Counted from the first letter of the stretch, positions 1 to 10,258 are shown. The stretch is 64,000 nt of DNA from Fusicatenibacter saccharivorans (GCF_015557635.1 NZ_JADNOP010000001.1:62001-126000), one strand, 5' to 3'. A program made the numbers and translations. Notes: generated by a model not told the origin, from the letters alone.

Positions 1-1083
<1,083 letters not shown>

Positions 1084-1174
1084 TTATGATTCAGTATAAA
1101 ACACTGCACGTGGATGAGAAATAGTTGATCTGGTGTTTCTTTTATCCAAAATGGGAAAGCAAAGGAGAAGTCGT

Positions 1175-2044
1175 ATGATACCGGAACATCTGCTTGCAAA
1201 AATAGAAAAGAGCGATGTTATCTATCGCTGTATTGGAAATGAAATGAAGAACGGGATTCTGGCGTGCGGTTTTATGCGGAAAGAGACGGCGGACCGCTCG
1301 CAGTATCATTTTTCGAACGAGTATTACAGCTGTTTCGTGCTGCTGCGCGGGAGCGGGGAATATATTGCTGAGGACGGCACCTCCTATCCGCTGCAGGCGG
1401 GAAGTCTGGTCCAGCGTCTGCCGGGTGTGCCGCATTCCACACGCGTAGACCCCGATGGGAAATGGCTGGAATTTTTTATCTCGATTGGGAAACCGTTTTT
1501 TGATTCTTTCTGCTCGCTTTCGGTTCTGAACCGGGAGCCGGTGTTAAAGGCAGAGCTGCTTCCCGGCGATCTCGAGCGGTATCAGAAGCTTCTGCAGTCG
1601 TTAAAGGCCACACCGGACAGTCTGCTGCCTTTGCGGATTCCGGAGATGGAAAAAGAGATTCTGCGAATGTACGGCTACCATGCGCACCGGGTGAATCTGC
1701 AGCGGGATCCGATCGAGGCCGCCTGCGATATGCTCTCGCAGAATCTTGATGAAGAAATTTCTCTCGAAGAGCTTGCCCGGTCACTCCAGATCGGTTATGA
1801 GACGTTTCGAAAAGTATTTAAAAAACAAACCGGCGTCTCTCCTGCACGGTACCGCACCAGGAAGAAAATGGAGCAGGCCCGTATTCTTCTCGAGGGCGGC
1901 GTACCGATGAAGGAAATTGCCGGTCTTGTCGGATATGGCGATGTCTATGCGTTCAGCAAGCAGTTTTCCCGGTTCTTTGGATTCCCGCCTGGAAAGTACC
2001 GCGCACGTCTTCACACGGATGCGCCGGATTTAGAACAGTTTTAA
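1175..2044 (+). CDS. AraC-family transcriptional regulator (cupin sensor plus HTH)
   Basis: The 289-residue protein begins at ATG 1175, chosen because AAAGGAGA sits at 1161-1168; an upstream in-frame TTG at 1133 has no ribosome site. Residues 1-140 form an AraC-type cupin arm (YYSCFVLLRGSGEYIAEDG, then a PHST turn typical of sugar sensors). The C-terminal 100 residues carry the double HTH: ISLEELARSLQIGYETFRKVFKKQTGVSPARYR and MKEIAGLVGYGDVYAFSKQFSRFFGFPPGKYR. It is divergent from lacZ, so it probably activates that gene in response to a sugar (inference). Its last 15 bases overlap the convergent nitroreductase gene. Confidence 0.92.
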   Translation: MIPEHLLAKIEKSDVIYRCIGNEMKNGILACGFMRKETADRSQYHFSNEYYSCFVLLRGSGEYIAEDGTSYPLQAGSLVQRLPGVPHSTRVDPDGKWLEFFISIGKPFFDSFCSLSVLNREPVLKAELLPGDLERYQKLLQSLKATPDSLLPLRIPEMEKEILRMYGYHAHRVNLQRDPIEAACDMLSQNLDEEISLEELARSLQIGYETFRKVFKKQTGVSPARYRTRKKMEQARILLEGGVPMKEIAGLVGYGDVYAFSKQFSRFFGFPPGKYRARLHTDAPDLEQF

Positions 2045-2566
2045 GATATCGTCCACGGTTTTACGTTTCGGCTTGTCCGGGTTGATGGCACGGTAGCCGA
2101 CAGCAATGACAGCACCAAGGAGCTCATTCTCCGGAATGGCGAGGGCTTCACGGATAGCTTTCTCATCACGGATTCCCATAATCAGAGTATCAAGGCCGAG
2201 TTCTCTTGCGCGCAGAATGAAGTTTTCGTCATGCAGGCCGAGATCGTAATAGCCCCAGCCGTTTCCGACTTCATTGTCCGGTGTTCCGTCCTGCGTGAAG
2301 CCGGAGCGGTCTTTTACGAATGCTGTTACGACAAGTGCGGCTCCCTTTGAACTCTTCTGATTGAATTCTGGAAGGCATTTTGCGGAAAATTCTTCGACTT
2401 TCTCCGGTGTTACAAGGGCATAGTACCGTGTTGTCTGTGAGTTTTTCCAGGATGGTGCCTGAATCGCTGCCTGTACGATCTCCTGGATCTGCTCTGCGGT
2501 TACGTGTTTCTCCGGATCAAACGCGCGGATGCTTCTTCTTTCTTCCAGCAGTTTTGTAAATTCCAT
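2030..2566 (-). CDS. Nitroreductase-family FMN flavoprotein
   Basis: This 178-residue protein begins MEFTKLLEERRSIRAFDPEK; the RRSIR motif binds the FMN phosphate in nitroreductases. Further family marks are AIQAPSWKNSQ (about 34-44), the central YYDLGLHDENFILRARELGLDTL helix and IPENELLGAVIAVGY near the end. It is expected to reduce nitroaromatics, quinones or related acceptors with NAD(P)H as a cytosolic homodimer. The start has an AAGGAGG site 8 bases upstream. It may be co-transcribed with the DUF3877 gene upstream. The physiological substrate cannot be told from sequence. Confidence 0.9.
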   Translation of the reverse strand: MEFTKLLEERRSIRAFDPEKHVTAEQIQEIVQAAIQAPSWKNSQTTRYYALVTPEKVEEFSAKCLPEFNQKSSKGAALVVTAFVKDRSGFTQDGTPDNEVGNGWGYYDLGLHDENFILRARELGLDTLIMGIRDEKAIREALAIPENELLGAVIAVGYRAINPDKPKRKTVDDILKLF

Positions 2567-2586
2567 GGTGTATATCCTCCTTTTAT

Positions 2587-3123
2587 TTATAAAGCCTCGT
2601 AATCTTCCCGTGAAAAACGGTGATACGTCAGGCCGAATTCATTTTCTTCGACACAGTAACAGTATTCATCCACAGACGGGTCTGAAAAAGAAAATACATG
2701 GCCCATCTCATGCTCCTCGGATGCGTTTTCTTCCACGGTAGTATGCATTTTCTCTGCATAGGAAGAAAAGCAGTTTCGAACCTGTTCCATTGTGTTTCCA
2801 GGCGTTGTGATCACCTGCAGAAGGTTCTGCAGGAGCTCCGGAACAGGAATTTTCCGCTCGATATAAGAACATCCCTCCTCCGGGATTTCCATGCAGTAGC
2901 GGTCCTTGACCGCTGAAATCGCAAGTGTTCCAAGACGCGGCTGTACTTCCTTACAGAACGCGGCAAGTGCCGCATCCAGGTCTTCTGTTTCGTCTAAAGA
3001 GAGGGAACGGCGCAGGGACTCCGCCGGGTAGTAGAGCTTCATCGTACCGCCCTCATAGCCGATCTTCACCTGCCATTCCCGAATCGTATCGGTAATATGT
3101 TTTTCCAACAGTTTTGCTGTCAT
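2587..3123 (-). CDS. DUF3877-like protein of unknown function
   Basis: The 178-residue protein begins MTAKLLEKHITDTIREWQ at ATG 3123, selected by a strong GGAGGTGA site; a longer reading to 3204 has no ribosome site. It contains a conserved-looking YEGGTMKLYYPAESL segment, acidic helices and a C-terminal YCYCVEENEFGLTYHRF strand. No signal peptide or membrane helix is visible. I recognise it as resembling the Firmicutes family DUF3877, from memory only, and assign no function. A possible promoter (TTCACA, 17 bp, GATAAT) lies upstream around 3174-3202. Confidence 0.65.
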   Translation of the reverse strand: MTAKLLEKHITDTIREWQVKIGYEGGTMKLYYPAESLRRSLSLDETEDLDAALAAFCKEVQPRLGTLAISAVKDRYCMEIPEEGCSYIERKIPVPELLQNLLQVITTPGNTMEQVRNCFSSYAEKMHTTVEENASEEHEMGHVFSFSDPSVDEYCYCVEENEFGLTYHRFSREDYEAL

Positions 3124-3259
3124 GTTTTCTAAGTCACCTCCATTGTGCTGCATGTGCAAAAAATACAGTATTATTATCGCATGAATTGGGTGTTGTGTGA
3201 ACACTTAATTTTTTGTTTTTTACAAAAAGAAAAGAATCACTTTTTTTACTCCTCGAAAC

Positions 3260-3302
3260 GGCAGAAACCTCCGCCAGAAAAGCTGGAACAGAGGTTTCTG
3301 TG
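3260..3302 (-). terminator. Hairpin downstream of the large surface-protein gene
   Basis: A 10-bp inverted repeat, CAGAAACCTC at 3262-3271 and GAGGTTTCTG at 3291-3300, has a second inner stem (CCAG/CTGG). It lies just after the stop of the 1599-residue protein. On the minus strand the following T-run is poor, so termination is plausible but not certain. Confidence 0.45.
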
Positions 3303-3344
3303 ATTTCTTATGTCAGAAGAATTTCTCAGTCATTTCGTTCTGAA

Positions 3345-6300
3345 TTACTCTTCGTCGTCGTTTTTCTTTCTGCCGCGGAGTTTGAATCCAAGTCCGCCGG
3401 CACCAAGAGATGCAACTGCCATGCTTACCCATCCCCAGATGTTGGTAGCATCACCGGTCTTTGCATTATCGCTCCTCTTGGAAGTAGAGGTATTGGATGC
3501 TTTATTACTTGCAAGCGGAGTAGATGTTGCTTTCGGGGTGCTTGTCGGGGTCTTCGTCGGCTGCGTCGTAGGTATTGTGGTAGGAGCAGTCGTCGGGGTT
3601 GTTGTTGGTGCTGTTGTAGGTGTAACCGTCGGAGTCTCAGTTGGGGTTACGGTTGGGGTCTCTGTAGGAGTAGGAGTCGGCTCTTCTGCTGATTTCTTCC
3701 AGGTGAAGCTAAGATCCTGATATCCCAGTGAAGAAACTGTAATTTCAAAGGAATCGCCCTCTGCGAACGGTGCTGCATCTGTCTTTAAGGAACCATCCTC
3801 ATTGAACAGTACAACAGCTCCTCTTCCGCTTGCTGCATATGTTTTTCCATTTACAGTAACAGAGGTAATGTTCTTCAGATAATCTGCAAACTCTTCATCT
3901 GTTGCATCCCCGTTCTTAAGCAGACCCGGTGTTGTCGTATCTTCGTTAAATGCTGCCGGCATCTCTTCCGTGTAAAGGATAAAGTCTGCGGAAAGATCTG
4001 CATATTTACCATTCTTATCGCTGACAGTCAATGTATAAGAACCTTTCTCTGCATTCTTGAAGTACAGAGTATCACCGGACACGGTTCCCGTCAGACCTTC
4101 TACTGTATAGACAGCATCGTAATCATCCGGCAGGCCTTCCAGTTTAACAGAAGCACTTCCAGATGTGACAGACGCATTCTCTACAGAAAATTCATATGCA
4201 AACTTAACCGGTACATATACATCTGCGTCGACTTCGTAAATTCCCTTGCTGGTGTAGTAGGTAATTTTGTTGATGGTCTGTCCCATCATGCTCTTGTAAT
4301 GTTCAGAAGAAGTCGGGCAATTATGAACGCTTGTGGTAAATCCAGTGCTCCAAGCCAGTTCAGACACTCTCCAGATATTCTCCAGATGACGCATTCCGTA
4401 ATCGTTGCCCTCTTTTGTGCTGACAACAACACCATATACGGTATCTTCGCCTGCTTTGATGGTATCAGTAAGACCATCCAGATCCAGCTGATAATCACCG
4501 TATTTGCTGTTAGTGGAGAGCTCTGCTGTTACATTTTCCAGCTTTGTTGCCTCAGCTCCCTGAACAGCACCAAAGGTTACATTTCCGTCTGCATCTACAG
4601 ATGCCTCTTTGTAATAAGATGGAACTTCATTTAAGGTGTAATATGCATAGCTTGCATTCTCATACAGTGCATCTTTTCCGGTATACGTTGTGGTGGATGT
4701 CTGTCCACGGTTGGTAACGGTGATTTCTACAGAATCCTCATCTGTCACTTTCGTGTATTTGCTCAGATCCATATCCCCTGTTACTTTTACTGGGAAGGTG
4801 ATACCTGTAATATCGCTTCCGTCTGCATTCACATGGTAAGATCCGCCGGAAAGTGAGGCTGTTCTTGTTTTGTTCTTGGTTGCGGAAGTAAATGCATCTA
4901 CTGGAACATCGTTATGAACCTCTGCCTGATAGAACTCAGCATACGGAATGTTCATTAATACATACTGGGACTGAAGTGCTTCGATTGCTGCATTCAGATG
5001 CTCTGTTGCTTCGTCTACGGTTCCCTGGCTCTGTTTTTTCTCCAATGCTTCTTTTGCTTCTGCCAGTTCTGTCTGCATATTATTCCAGGAAGTTTCCATG
5101 TAAAGATCTTTATTCAGTGCATCTGCCTTTGCAATTGCCTCTTCCAGTGCTGCTGTGCTCTCTACCGGATCAGCTCCTACAATGTTCGCTTTGGTTGCTT
5201 CAAAAGTGTAGGAAGCATCTGCATAGCCAAGTGCATGAATCGTAATCTTCCAATAACCGGTTCCATCCGTTCCCTCCGGTAAAGTGCAGCGCAGGGAATC
5301 GGTAAGGCCAAGCTGGATTCCCATTACTTTATGCATCCAGTTATCTGCTGCGAATTTTGTTCCATACGTTGCTTTTGCATTCGTATAAGTGGAATCATCA
5401 CCGTAATAAGTCCAGGTTACGGTCTGCAGATTAGCAGCCAGATCGCCGTAATCTCCCGTTAAATCTACGCGAAGGAATTCTCCATAAGAACCTTTGGCTT
5501 CTTTCACGGTCAGTCCTACGGTCTCAGCATCCGGAGCTGTCTTCAGCGCCTGATCTTTGATTCCGGATTCACTTCCTGTTGTTCTTGCAGAGAAGGAGAA
5601 GCTTCCATCTGCATTTTTCACTGCTATCTTCAGACCGTTTGTGTTTTCTGTTACATCTGCAACCAGGCCTGTATAGCTCTGCAGTTTATTTTCAGAAAAT
5701 CCACCGGAAAGTGTTCCGCCGTTTTCTACCACAACATGCTTTTTGCAGAAATCTTCGTAATCATCTTCCGAAACTTTTACAGGCACATATTTCAGACCTT
5801 TTACTTCATAATGATCAATCTGGCTCTTATCGTAAGTTACGGTCTCGCCGTTGGTCAGAACTGCCGTGGTTGCTGCGGTATAATATGCCACATCATAGGT
5901 TGTGCCATCTTTCATGTAGATAGTCGCTGCGCACTGGAAGCTTCCTCTGTGCAGTCCATGGTTTGTGGTCGCACGGGTTACAACATCAAAAGCGCCTTTA
6001 TCACTTTCTTCGCGACTGTCAGTTTCATCCGAACCAGCGTCGCTTCCTGCCGCCTGAACTCCTTCTGCTGCCCAATACTCAGCCCAGGTAAGACCTGCAT
6101 ATACATATTTATATGTTGTTTCTTTCTTCTCATAAGTAAAGGAAAGCGTCTTGTAACCTGTTGCAGTTATTTCGATTTCAAATTTATTTCCTTCTGCAAA
6201 AGCGGCAGCTGTCAGATCAAGCGTACCGTCTTCTTTGATCAGAATTGTTTTCCGTTTTCCAGTTGCTGCATATTCTTTTCCATTTACTTTTACGGAAGTA

Positions 6301-8144
6301 ATATTCTTGATATAATCAGCAAAATCTTCTTCTGATGCATCCTCTGCTTTTACAAGCGCCGGAGCACTTGCTTTTTCATTGTAAGCAGCCGGCATTGCAT
6401 CTGTATATAGGGTAAAGCTCTGTGTCAGATCTGCATAAACACCTTTTTTATCATGAATCGTCAGAGTATACATTCCTTTTTTCGCATTTGCGGAATAAGA
6501 AATGGTATTTCCGTCTACTGCAAATCCATCCAGACCATCTACGGAATATTCTGCATCATAATCAGCCGGAAGTCCGGTTACGGTCATCGTTGTCTTTCCA
6601 GCGGAAAGAGAAGCGTCTTCTACGGATACACTTGCCTCAAATTTTGTTGGAACAAAAATATCATTCACTGGAATCGTGTAGATTCCTTTGCTGGTATAAT
6701 ACGTAACCTTATTGATATGCTGTCCCATCATGCTCTTGTAATGTGCAGAAGAAGTCGGGCAGCCATGTACCTGCGTTGTAAATCCAGTTGACCATGCCAG
6801 CTCTGTTCCGCGCCAGATATTTTCCACATGACGCATACCATAGTCATTGCCTTCTTTCGTGCTGACAATAACACCATAGATCTGATCGGTTCCAACATCA
6901 ATCGTGTTCTCCAGTCCGTCGAGATCCAGCTGATAATCTCCATAGCTTGATTCAGTCATAAATTCCGGAGATACATTGGTCAGTTCAATTGCAGTTCCAA
7001 CTGTTTTTCCAAAAGAAAGAGAGCCATCTGCATTTACCGTTGCTTCTTTGTAGTAAGAAGGTGCTTCGCTTAATACATAATATGCATAGTCTGAGTTTTC
7101 AAATAAGGCGTCTTTTCCGGTGTATGTCTGTGTAGATGTCTGACCACGGTTTGTTACTGTAATACTTACAGAATCAGAATCTGTTACTTTCTTAAATTTG
7201 GAAAGATCCACTCCTGTTACTTTAACCGGGAAGGTAATTCCATTGATTGCACTTCCATCTACATTGGTATGATAAGAACCACCGGCAAGAGTGGCTGTTC
7301 TTGTTTTGCTCTTCGTTGCGGAAGAAAATACATCCACTGGAACAGAGTTGTTTACATCTGCAGCATAAAATTCATCATACGGAATGTTCATCAGAACGTA
7401 AGCCACCTGCTCAGTTGGAGTCTCGGTCGGGGTCGCCGTTGGGGTTGCGGTTGGCGTTGCTGTCGGGGTCGCCGTCGGAGTCAGTGCTTTAACAAGGCCT
7501 TTTACTGCAGTATTCAGCGCATCTTTCGCGGTATCAACAGCGCTCTGGGATTCTTTTGCAGAAAGAGCAGATTTTGCTGCGGTAAGAGCAGTCTGGACAG
7601 CTTTCCAGGAGTCTGCGGTGTAGTCAGCTTCCTTTAATGCTTCGGCATCTGCGATTGTTTTTTCAAGTGCTGTGGTGTCTACTGCTTCTGGAGTCGGGGT
7701 TGCTTTTTGGGTTGCTGCAAGAGCCGCGGTTTTTACTGCATTCGAAGTTCTGGTTGCACCCGATACAATATCCCATTCTTCAATGTTTTCAATCGTTGCA
7801 TCTTTTCCAAGAAGTTTCGTTTTGAATCCTTTGCTGTTTGTAGCTGCTTTTTTGAAATATGTGGCATTCTCTGTATTGTATCCAGAGCCAGGCGTTACTG
7901 CAATGTCAGAAAATTTGCCGTCTGCAACTGTGATTTTGACATTAACGTCATATTCATCCCATGCATTCTCATCCTCATCGTCTTCTGCTGTTCTGGTAAC
8001 ATGAGCGGTAGACTCATAAGTACCATCTGCCAGCACGCCGCTTGCGGAATCCGCCAGTACGGTTCCCGGGAGCAGGCTCATGGTCATGGAAGCTGCCATT
8101 ACGGCTGCTAATGATTTTTTCTGAAGTTCTTTTCTTTTGATCAT
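3345..8144 (-). CDS. Giant cell-wall protein: FMN-binding domain, FIVAR and Tp47-like repeats, P/T linkers, sortase signal
   Basis: The 1599-residue protein has, in order: a signal peptide (1 to about 31); an FMN-binding domain (about 35-145) ending in DIVSGAT with flavin-acceptor candidate Thr131; a FIVAR-like helical repeat (about 155-218); a P/T-rich linker; a unit starting YVLMNIPYDEFYAADV that resembles Treponema Tp47 domains; Ig/HID-like modules (ITSVKVNGKEYAATGK); a second FIVAR (about 995-1060); a second Tp47-like unit (from about 1062, YVLMNIPYAEFYQAEV); and a P/T linker (about 1488-1546). The tail is NAKTGD, a hydrophobic helix and LRGRKKNDDEE, a sortase-type anchor with a non-LPXTG motif. 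The start has an AAGGAGG site. It follows the apbE operon but has its own promoter. Domain names come from memory; substrate and redox partner are unknown. Confidence 0.85.
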   Translation of the reverse strand: MIKRKELQKKSLAAVMAASMTMSLLPGTVLADSASGVLADGTYESTAHVTRTAEDDEDENAWDEYDVNVKITVADGKFSDIAVTPGSGYNTENATYFKKAATNSKGFKTKLLGKDATIENIEEWDIVSGATRTSNAVKTAALAATQKATPTPEAVDTTALEKTIADAEALKEADYTADSWKAVQTALTAAKSALSAKESQSAVDTAKDALNTAVKGLVKALTPTATPTATPTATPTATPTETPTEQVAYVLMNIPYDEFYAADVNNSVPVDVFSSATKSKTRTATLAGGSYHTNVDGSAINGITFPVKVTGVDLSKFKKVTDSDSVSITVTNRGQTSTQTYTGKDALFENSDYAYYVLSEAPSYYKEATVNADGSLSFGKTVGTAIELTNVSPEFMTESSYGDYQLDLDGLENTIDVGTDQIYGVIVSTKEGNDYGMRHVENIWRGTELAWSTGFTTQVHGCPTSSAHYKSMMGQHINKVTYYTSKGIYTIPVNDIFVPTKFEASVSVEDASLSAGKTTMTVTGLPADYDAEYSVDGLDGFAVDGNTISYSANAKKGMYTLTIHDKKGVYADLTQSFTLYTDAMPAAYNEKASAPALVKAEDASEEDFADYIKNITSVKVNGKEYAATGKRKTILIKEDGTLDLTAAAFAEGNKFEIEITATGYKTLSFTYEKKETTYKYVYAGLTWAEYWAAEGVQAAGSDAGSDETDSREESDKGAFDVVTRATTNHGLHRGSFQCAATIYMKDGTTYDVAYYTAATTAVLTNGETVTYDKSQIDHYEVKGLKYVPVKVSEDDYEDFCKKHVVVENGGTLSGGFSENKLQSYTGLVADVTENTNGLKIAVKNADGSFSFSARTTGSESGIKDQALKTAPDAETVGLTVKEAKGSYGEFLRVDLTGDYGDLAANLQTVTWTYYGDDSTYTNAKATYGTKFAADNWMHKVMGIQLGLTDSLRCTLPEGTDGTGYWKITIHALGYADASYTFEATKANIVGADPVESTAALEEAIAKADALNKDLYMETSWNNMQTELAEAKEALEKKQSQGTVDEATEHLNAAIEALQSQYVLMNIPYAEFYQAEVHNDVPVDAFTSATKNKTRTASLSGGSYHVNADGSDITGITFPVKVTGDMDLSKYTKVTDEDSVEITVTNRGQTSTTTYTGKDALYENASYAYYTLNEVPSYYKEASVDADGNVTFGAVQGAEATKLENVTAELSTNSKYGDYQLDLDGLTDTIKAGEDTVYGVVVSTKEGNDYGMRHLENIWRVSELAWSTGFTTSVHNCPTSSEHYKSMMGQTINKITYYTSKGIYEVDADVYVPVKFAYEFSVENASVTSGSASVKLEGLPDDYDAVYTVEGLTGTVSGDTLYFKNAEKGSYTLTVSDKNGKYADLSADFILYTEEMPAAFNEDTTTPGLLKNGDATDEEFADYLKNITSVTVNGKTYAASGRGAVVLFNEDGSLKTDAAPFAEGDSFEITVSSLGYQDLSFTWKKSAEEPTPTPTETPTVTPTETPTVTPTTAPTTTPTTAPTTIPTTQPTKTPTSTPKATSTPLASNKASNTSTSKRSDNAKTGDATNIWGWVSMAVASLGAGGLGFKLRGRKKNDDEE

Positions 8145-8213
8145 AACTTCCTCCTTTTTCCTTTTCCACAGTTTTGCAGGAAAAACAGGGGCAAAACTGT
8201 TATTTATTATTAC

Positions 8214-8229
8214 ATTAGTTTATACTAAT
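8214..8229. promoter_or_regulatory. Palindromic operator candidate upstream of the giant surface protein
   Basis: ATTAGT-TTAT-ACTAAT is a perfect 6-4-6 palindrome about 20 bp downstream of the predicted transcription start, a position typical of repressor sites. The core TTAG-N6-CTAA recurs at the apbE promoter (14008-14023) and the eno promoter (41455-41470). Confidence 0.55.
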
Positions 8230-8257
8230 TAATAATTGCTTTAACTAACTATAAAAC

Positions 8258-8286
8258 ATTTTACTAATTTTAGATCGTTTTGTCTA
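8258..8286 (-). promoter_or_regulatory. Sigma-A promoter of the giant surface protein gene
   Basis: On the minus strand, -35 TAGACA (8286-8281), a 17-bp spacer and -10 TAAAAT (8263-8258) each match consensus in five of six bases. The surrounding 281-bp AT-rich region also holds four CTAA elements spaced 19-20 bp apart. Confidence 0.65.
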
Positions 8287-8425
8287 ACTCTTAACTGAGT
8301 ATTTTTTCTCAAACGCGCACAGATACTGTTTATTGAGATTTTTTATTATTAATTTGTATGTTTCTTTGAAATTTGCGGAACGATTTTTGTCTCCGCACAG
8401 ATAAATGGTACTAGATGTGCAGTAC

Positions 8426-8950
8426 CTACCGAGAAGAACTCTTCCGTCCTTCGCGTTTTACTGCCGAAAGAATGCGGTCAGAAAGGATTCCGATCAGCAT
8501 TCCGGTAATGACACCGGCTACGAGAAGTGCCGGTAAATAATAGAACAGTTTGCGGTTCTGTACAACGAGAGCCGCCACGCAGATCTGCGCGACATTGTGC
8601 GTCACGCCGCCGGCAATACTTACGCCGGTGATACTGAATCCTTTGATATGTTTCAGTAAGAACATCACAAGAAAACTCAGGAGTCCGCCGGCAAGACTGT
8701 AAAGAATGGACATTCCATTTCCAAACAGATAGCCCATCAGAAGAATGCGGGCAACGGAAATCATCAGGACTTCCCCGGCAGGAAAGAAAAAGAGACCGAC
8801 AACGACAACCAGATTGGCAATACCAAGTTTAATGCCGGGAACGCCGAGGTTGATCGGGATCAGTACCTCCACGTAACTGAAAATCATGGCAAGTGCCATC
8901 AACATGGCGCATAAGGCAATTTTTCTGCTTGCAGTGCGGCTGTCTCTCAT
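8426..8950 (-). CDS. Gx transporter family membrane protein (heptaprenyl diphosphate synthase component I-like)
   Basis: The 174-residue hydrophobic protein has about five membrane segments. Start ATG 8950 is set by AGAAAGGA upstream; an in-frame TTG nine bases earlier overlaps that site. The signature PINLGVPGIKLGIANLV and the glycine-rich AGGVTHNVAQICVAALV segment match the family annotated as heptaprenyl diphosphate synthase component I / Gx transporter, which resembles ECF S-components. It is the last gene of the apbE operon, 30 bases after the NusG_II gene. As I recall, the same pair (EetA and EetB) occurs in Gram-positive extracellular electron-transfer loci, where EetB-like proteins are thought to help the flavin or quinone electron path (inference). 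Confidence 0.8.
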   Translation of the reverse strand: MRDSRTASRKIALCAMLMALAMIFSYVEVLIPINLGVPGIKLGIANLVVVVGLFFFPAGEVLMISVARILLMGYLFGNGMSILYSLAGGLLSFLVMFLLKHIKGFSITGVSIAGGVTHNVAQICVAALVVQNRKLFYYLPALLVAGVITGMLIGILSDRILSAVKREGRKSSSR

Positions 8951-8980
8951 AAATTCCAATTCCTTTCTTCTAAGCTGGTA

Positions 8981-9364
8981 TTATTTTACAATCACATCCG
9001 GCGCATCGTCGGCGTCGTCCGTTGTGGATCCGTCACTTTCTACCTCCGCAACCAGCTTATGCGGCAGGCACACGATCGTCTCATTTACCCGGGAAATCGT
9101 ACCCTGTCTTTTGCAGTAGCCGTCCGGGCAGTCAGCTTCTTCCATATGGACACTTCCGTTTTCAATCACCAGGACATTCGTTCCGTGACCCGTCTGAATT
9201 TTCACGGTCTGATTTTCTGCGAGTGAATACGTTCCGTAGACCTCGCCGTCCACCGTGACTTTCATGGTATTTCCATTTTCCGTTTTCGGCAGCCGAAGCG
9301 CCAGGGCAAGGATTCCAGCCAGGAGCAGAACGGCGCCTGCCAGAATCAGATCTTTTTTCTTCAT
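8981..9364 (-). CDS. NusG domain II-containing membrane-anchored protein (EetA-like)
   Basis: The 127-residue protein starts at ATG 9364 behind AAGGAAA; a longer reading overlaps the upstream gene and lacks a ribosome site. One N-terminal membrane helix (about 5-25) is followed by an extracytoplasmic NusG_II-type beta domain: VTVDGEVYGTYSL, GTNVLVIENGSVHMEEADCPDGYC and CLPHKLVAEVE. Two cysteines (CPDGYC) could bind metal or form a disulfide. It sits between the polyferredoxin and the Gx transporter in one operon. Small NusG_II proteins of this kind accompany RnfG/ApbE-type flavoproteins in Firmicutes; a role in membrane-to-surface electron transfer is inferred from that context. Confidence 0.78.
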   Translation of the reverse strand: MKKKDLILAGAVLLLAGILALALRLPKTENGNTMKVTVDGEVYGTYSLAENQTVKIQTGHGTNVLVIENGSVHMEEADCPDGYCKRQGTISRVNETIVCLPHKLVAEVESDGSTTDDADDAPDVIVK

Positions 9365-9384
9365 ATAGTTTTCCTTATTCTGAA

Positions 9385-10257
9385 TCAGATGCCAGCCCAT
9401 AACAGCAGTGTCAGCAGGAATACAGCACGGAACAGCGTAAAGAGGATTTCATTTCCGTGAAGTTCCTTTACCCCGCAGCGGATATTGCCTTTTGGACACG
9501 TATCAATACATTTCTGGCACTGGAAACAGTCGCCGGAGATTTCCACGGATCCATCGGATGGCAGTTCCACTGCTGACGGGCACTGTCTCGTGCAGGCGCT
9601 GCAGCCGCGGATGCAGTTTTCGCGTTTCCGGTGCAGAGTAAAGAACGGCAGGATCGGAAGCAGAGAAAAGACAGCTCCCATTGGGCACAGGAAACGGCAG
9701 AAAAAGCGCTCCTCAAAGAACATGCCGACCAGGATCAGCACCAGAAGAACAATGCCTGGAATATAAGAGGAAAGTCGGAAATTTCCCGCATGCAGCATGG
9801 AAAAGACATCCCACGGGCTTGTTCCTCTTGCTTTCTGATAAACTCCTGCAAAGCAGCAAAGGGCAATCAGAAGCAGAATGCCGTATTTGATCAGTACCAG
9901 TTTTTTTGCCAGCTCCGGTTTGATGCATCTGGGCTTCTTTTTACGTTTCTTACAGATTATACCATAAATTGCGTGCATTGCATCCCCCAGACTTCCAAAA
10001 GCGCATGCAAAACCGCAGAAAAATCTGCCGAAAACAATCGTAAATGCACAGACAAGGAGCAGAGCCGACACAAACGCGGTCATCTCAATTTTTTCACCCT
10101 GTCCAAGCTGCGTAAAAATGTATTTCACTCCGTTAAATGCAGCGGTAAATACTGACGGAAGAAACAGGAAATATAAAAGCTGGATTCCGGCACGCAGGCA
10201 GGAAACGATCTGTTTTCTCTTCTTTGCCGGTAATGTGGATAGATCTAAATTTTTCAT
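9385..10257 (-). CDS. NapH/RdxA-like membrane polyferredoxin (4Fe-4S)
   Basis: The 290-residue protein has about five membrane helices and four cysteine clusters. GRFFCGFACAFG and ERFFCRFLCPMG (Cys-x3-Cys pairs at membrane borders) are typical of NapH/NosR/CcoG proteins. Two ferredoxin motifs follow: CIRGCSACTRQCP and CFQCQKCIDTCPKG, predicted to carry two 4Fe-4S clusters on the cytoplasmic side. A last membrane helix closes the protein. It would move electrons from a cytosolic donor through the membrane to the FMN-binding proteins encoded just upstream. The gene starts one base after the FMN-binding gene ends, indicating tight coupling. The donor is unknown; no NADH dehydrogenase gene is in the operon. 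Confidence 0.88.
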   Translation of the reverse strand: MKNLDLSTLPAKKRKQIVSCLRAGIQLLYFLFLPSVFTAAFNGVKYIFTQLGQGEKIEMTAFVSALLLVCAFTIVFGRFFCGFACAFGSLGDAMHAIYGIICKKRKKKPRCIKPELAKKLVLIKYGILLLIALCCFAGVYQKARGTSPWDVFSMLHAGNFRLSSYIPGIVLLVLILVGMFFEERFFCRFLCPMGAVFSLLPILPFFTLHRKRENCIRGCSACTRQCPSAVELPSDGSVEISGDCFQCQKCIDTCPKGNIRCGVKELHGNEILFTLFRAVFLLTLLLWAGI

Positions 10258-10258
10258 G

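Noticed and set aside
3310-3720. Plus-strand valine/glycine-rich frames opposite the surface-protein C-terminus
   Set aside because: These are antisense readings of the P/T-rich linker; the repeat creates long open frames on both strands.
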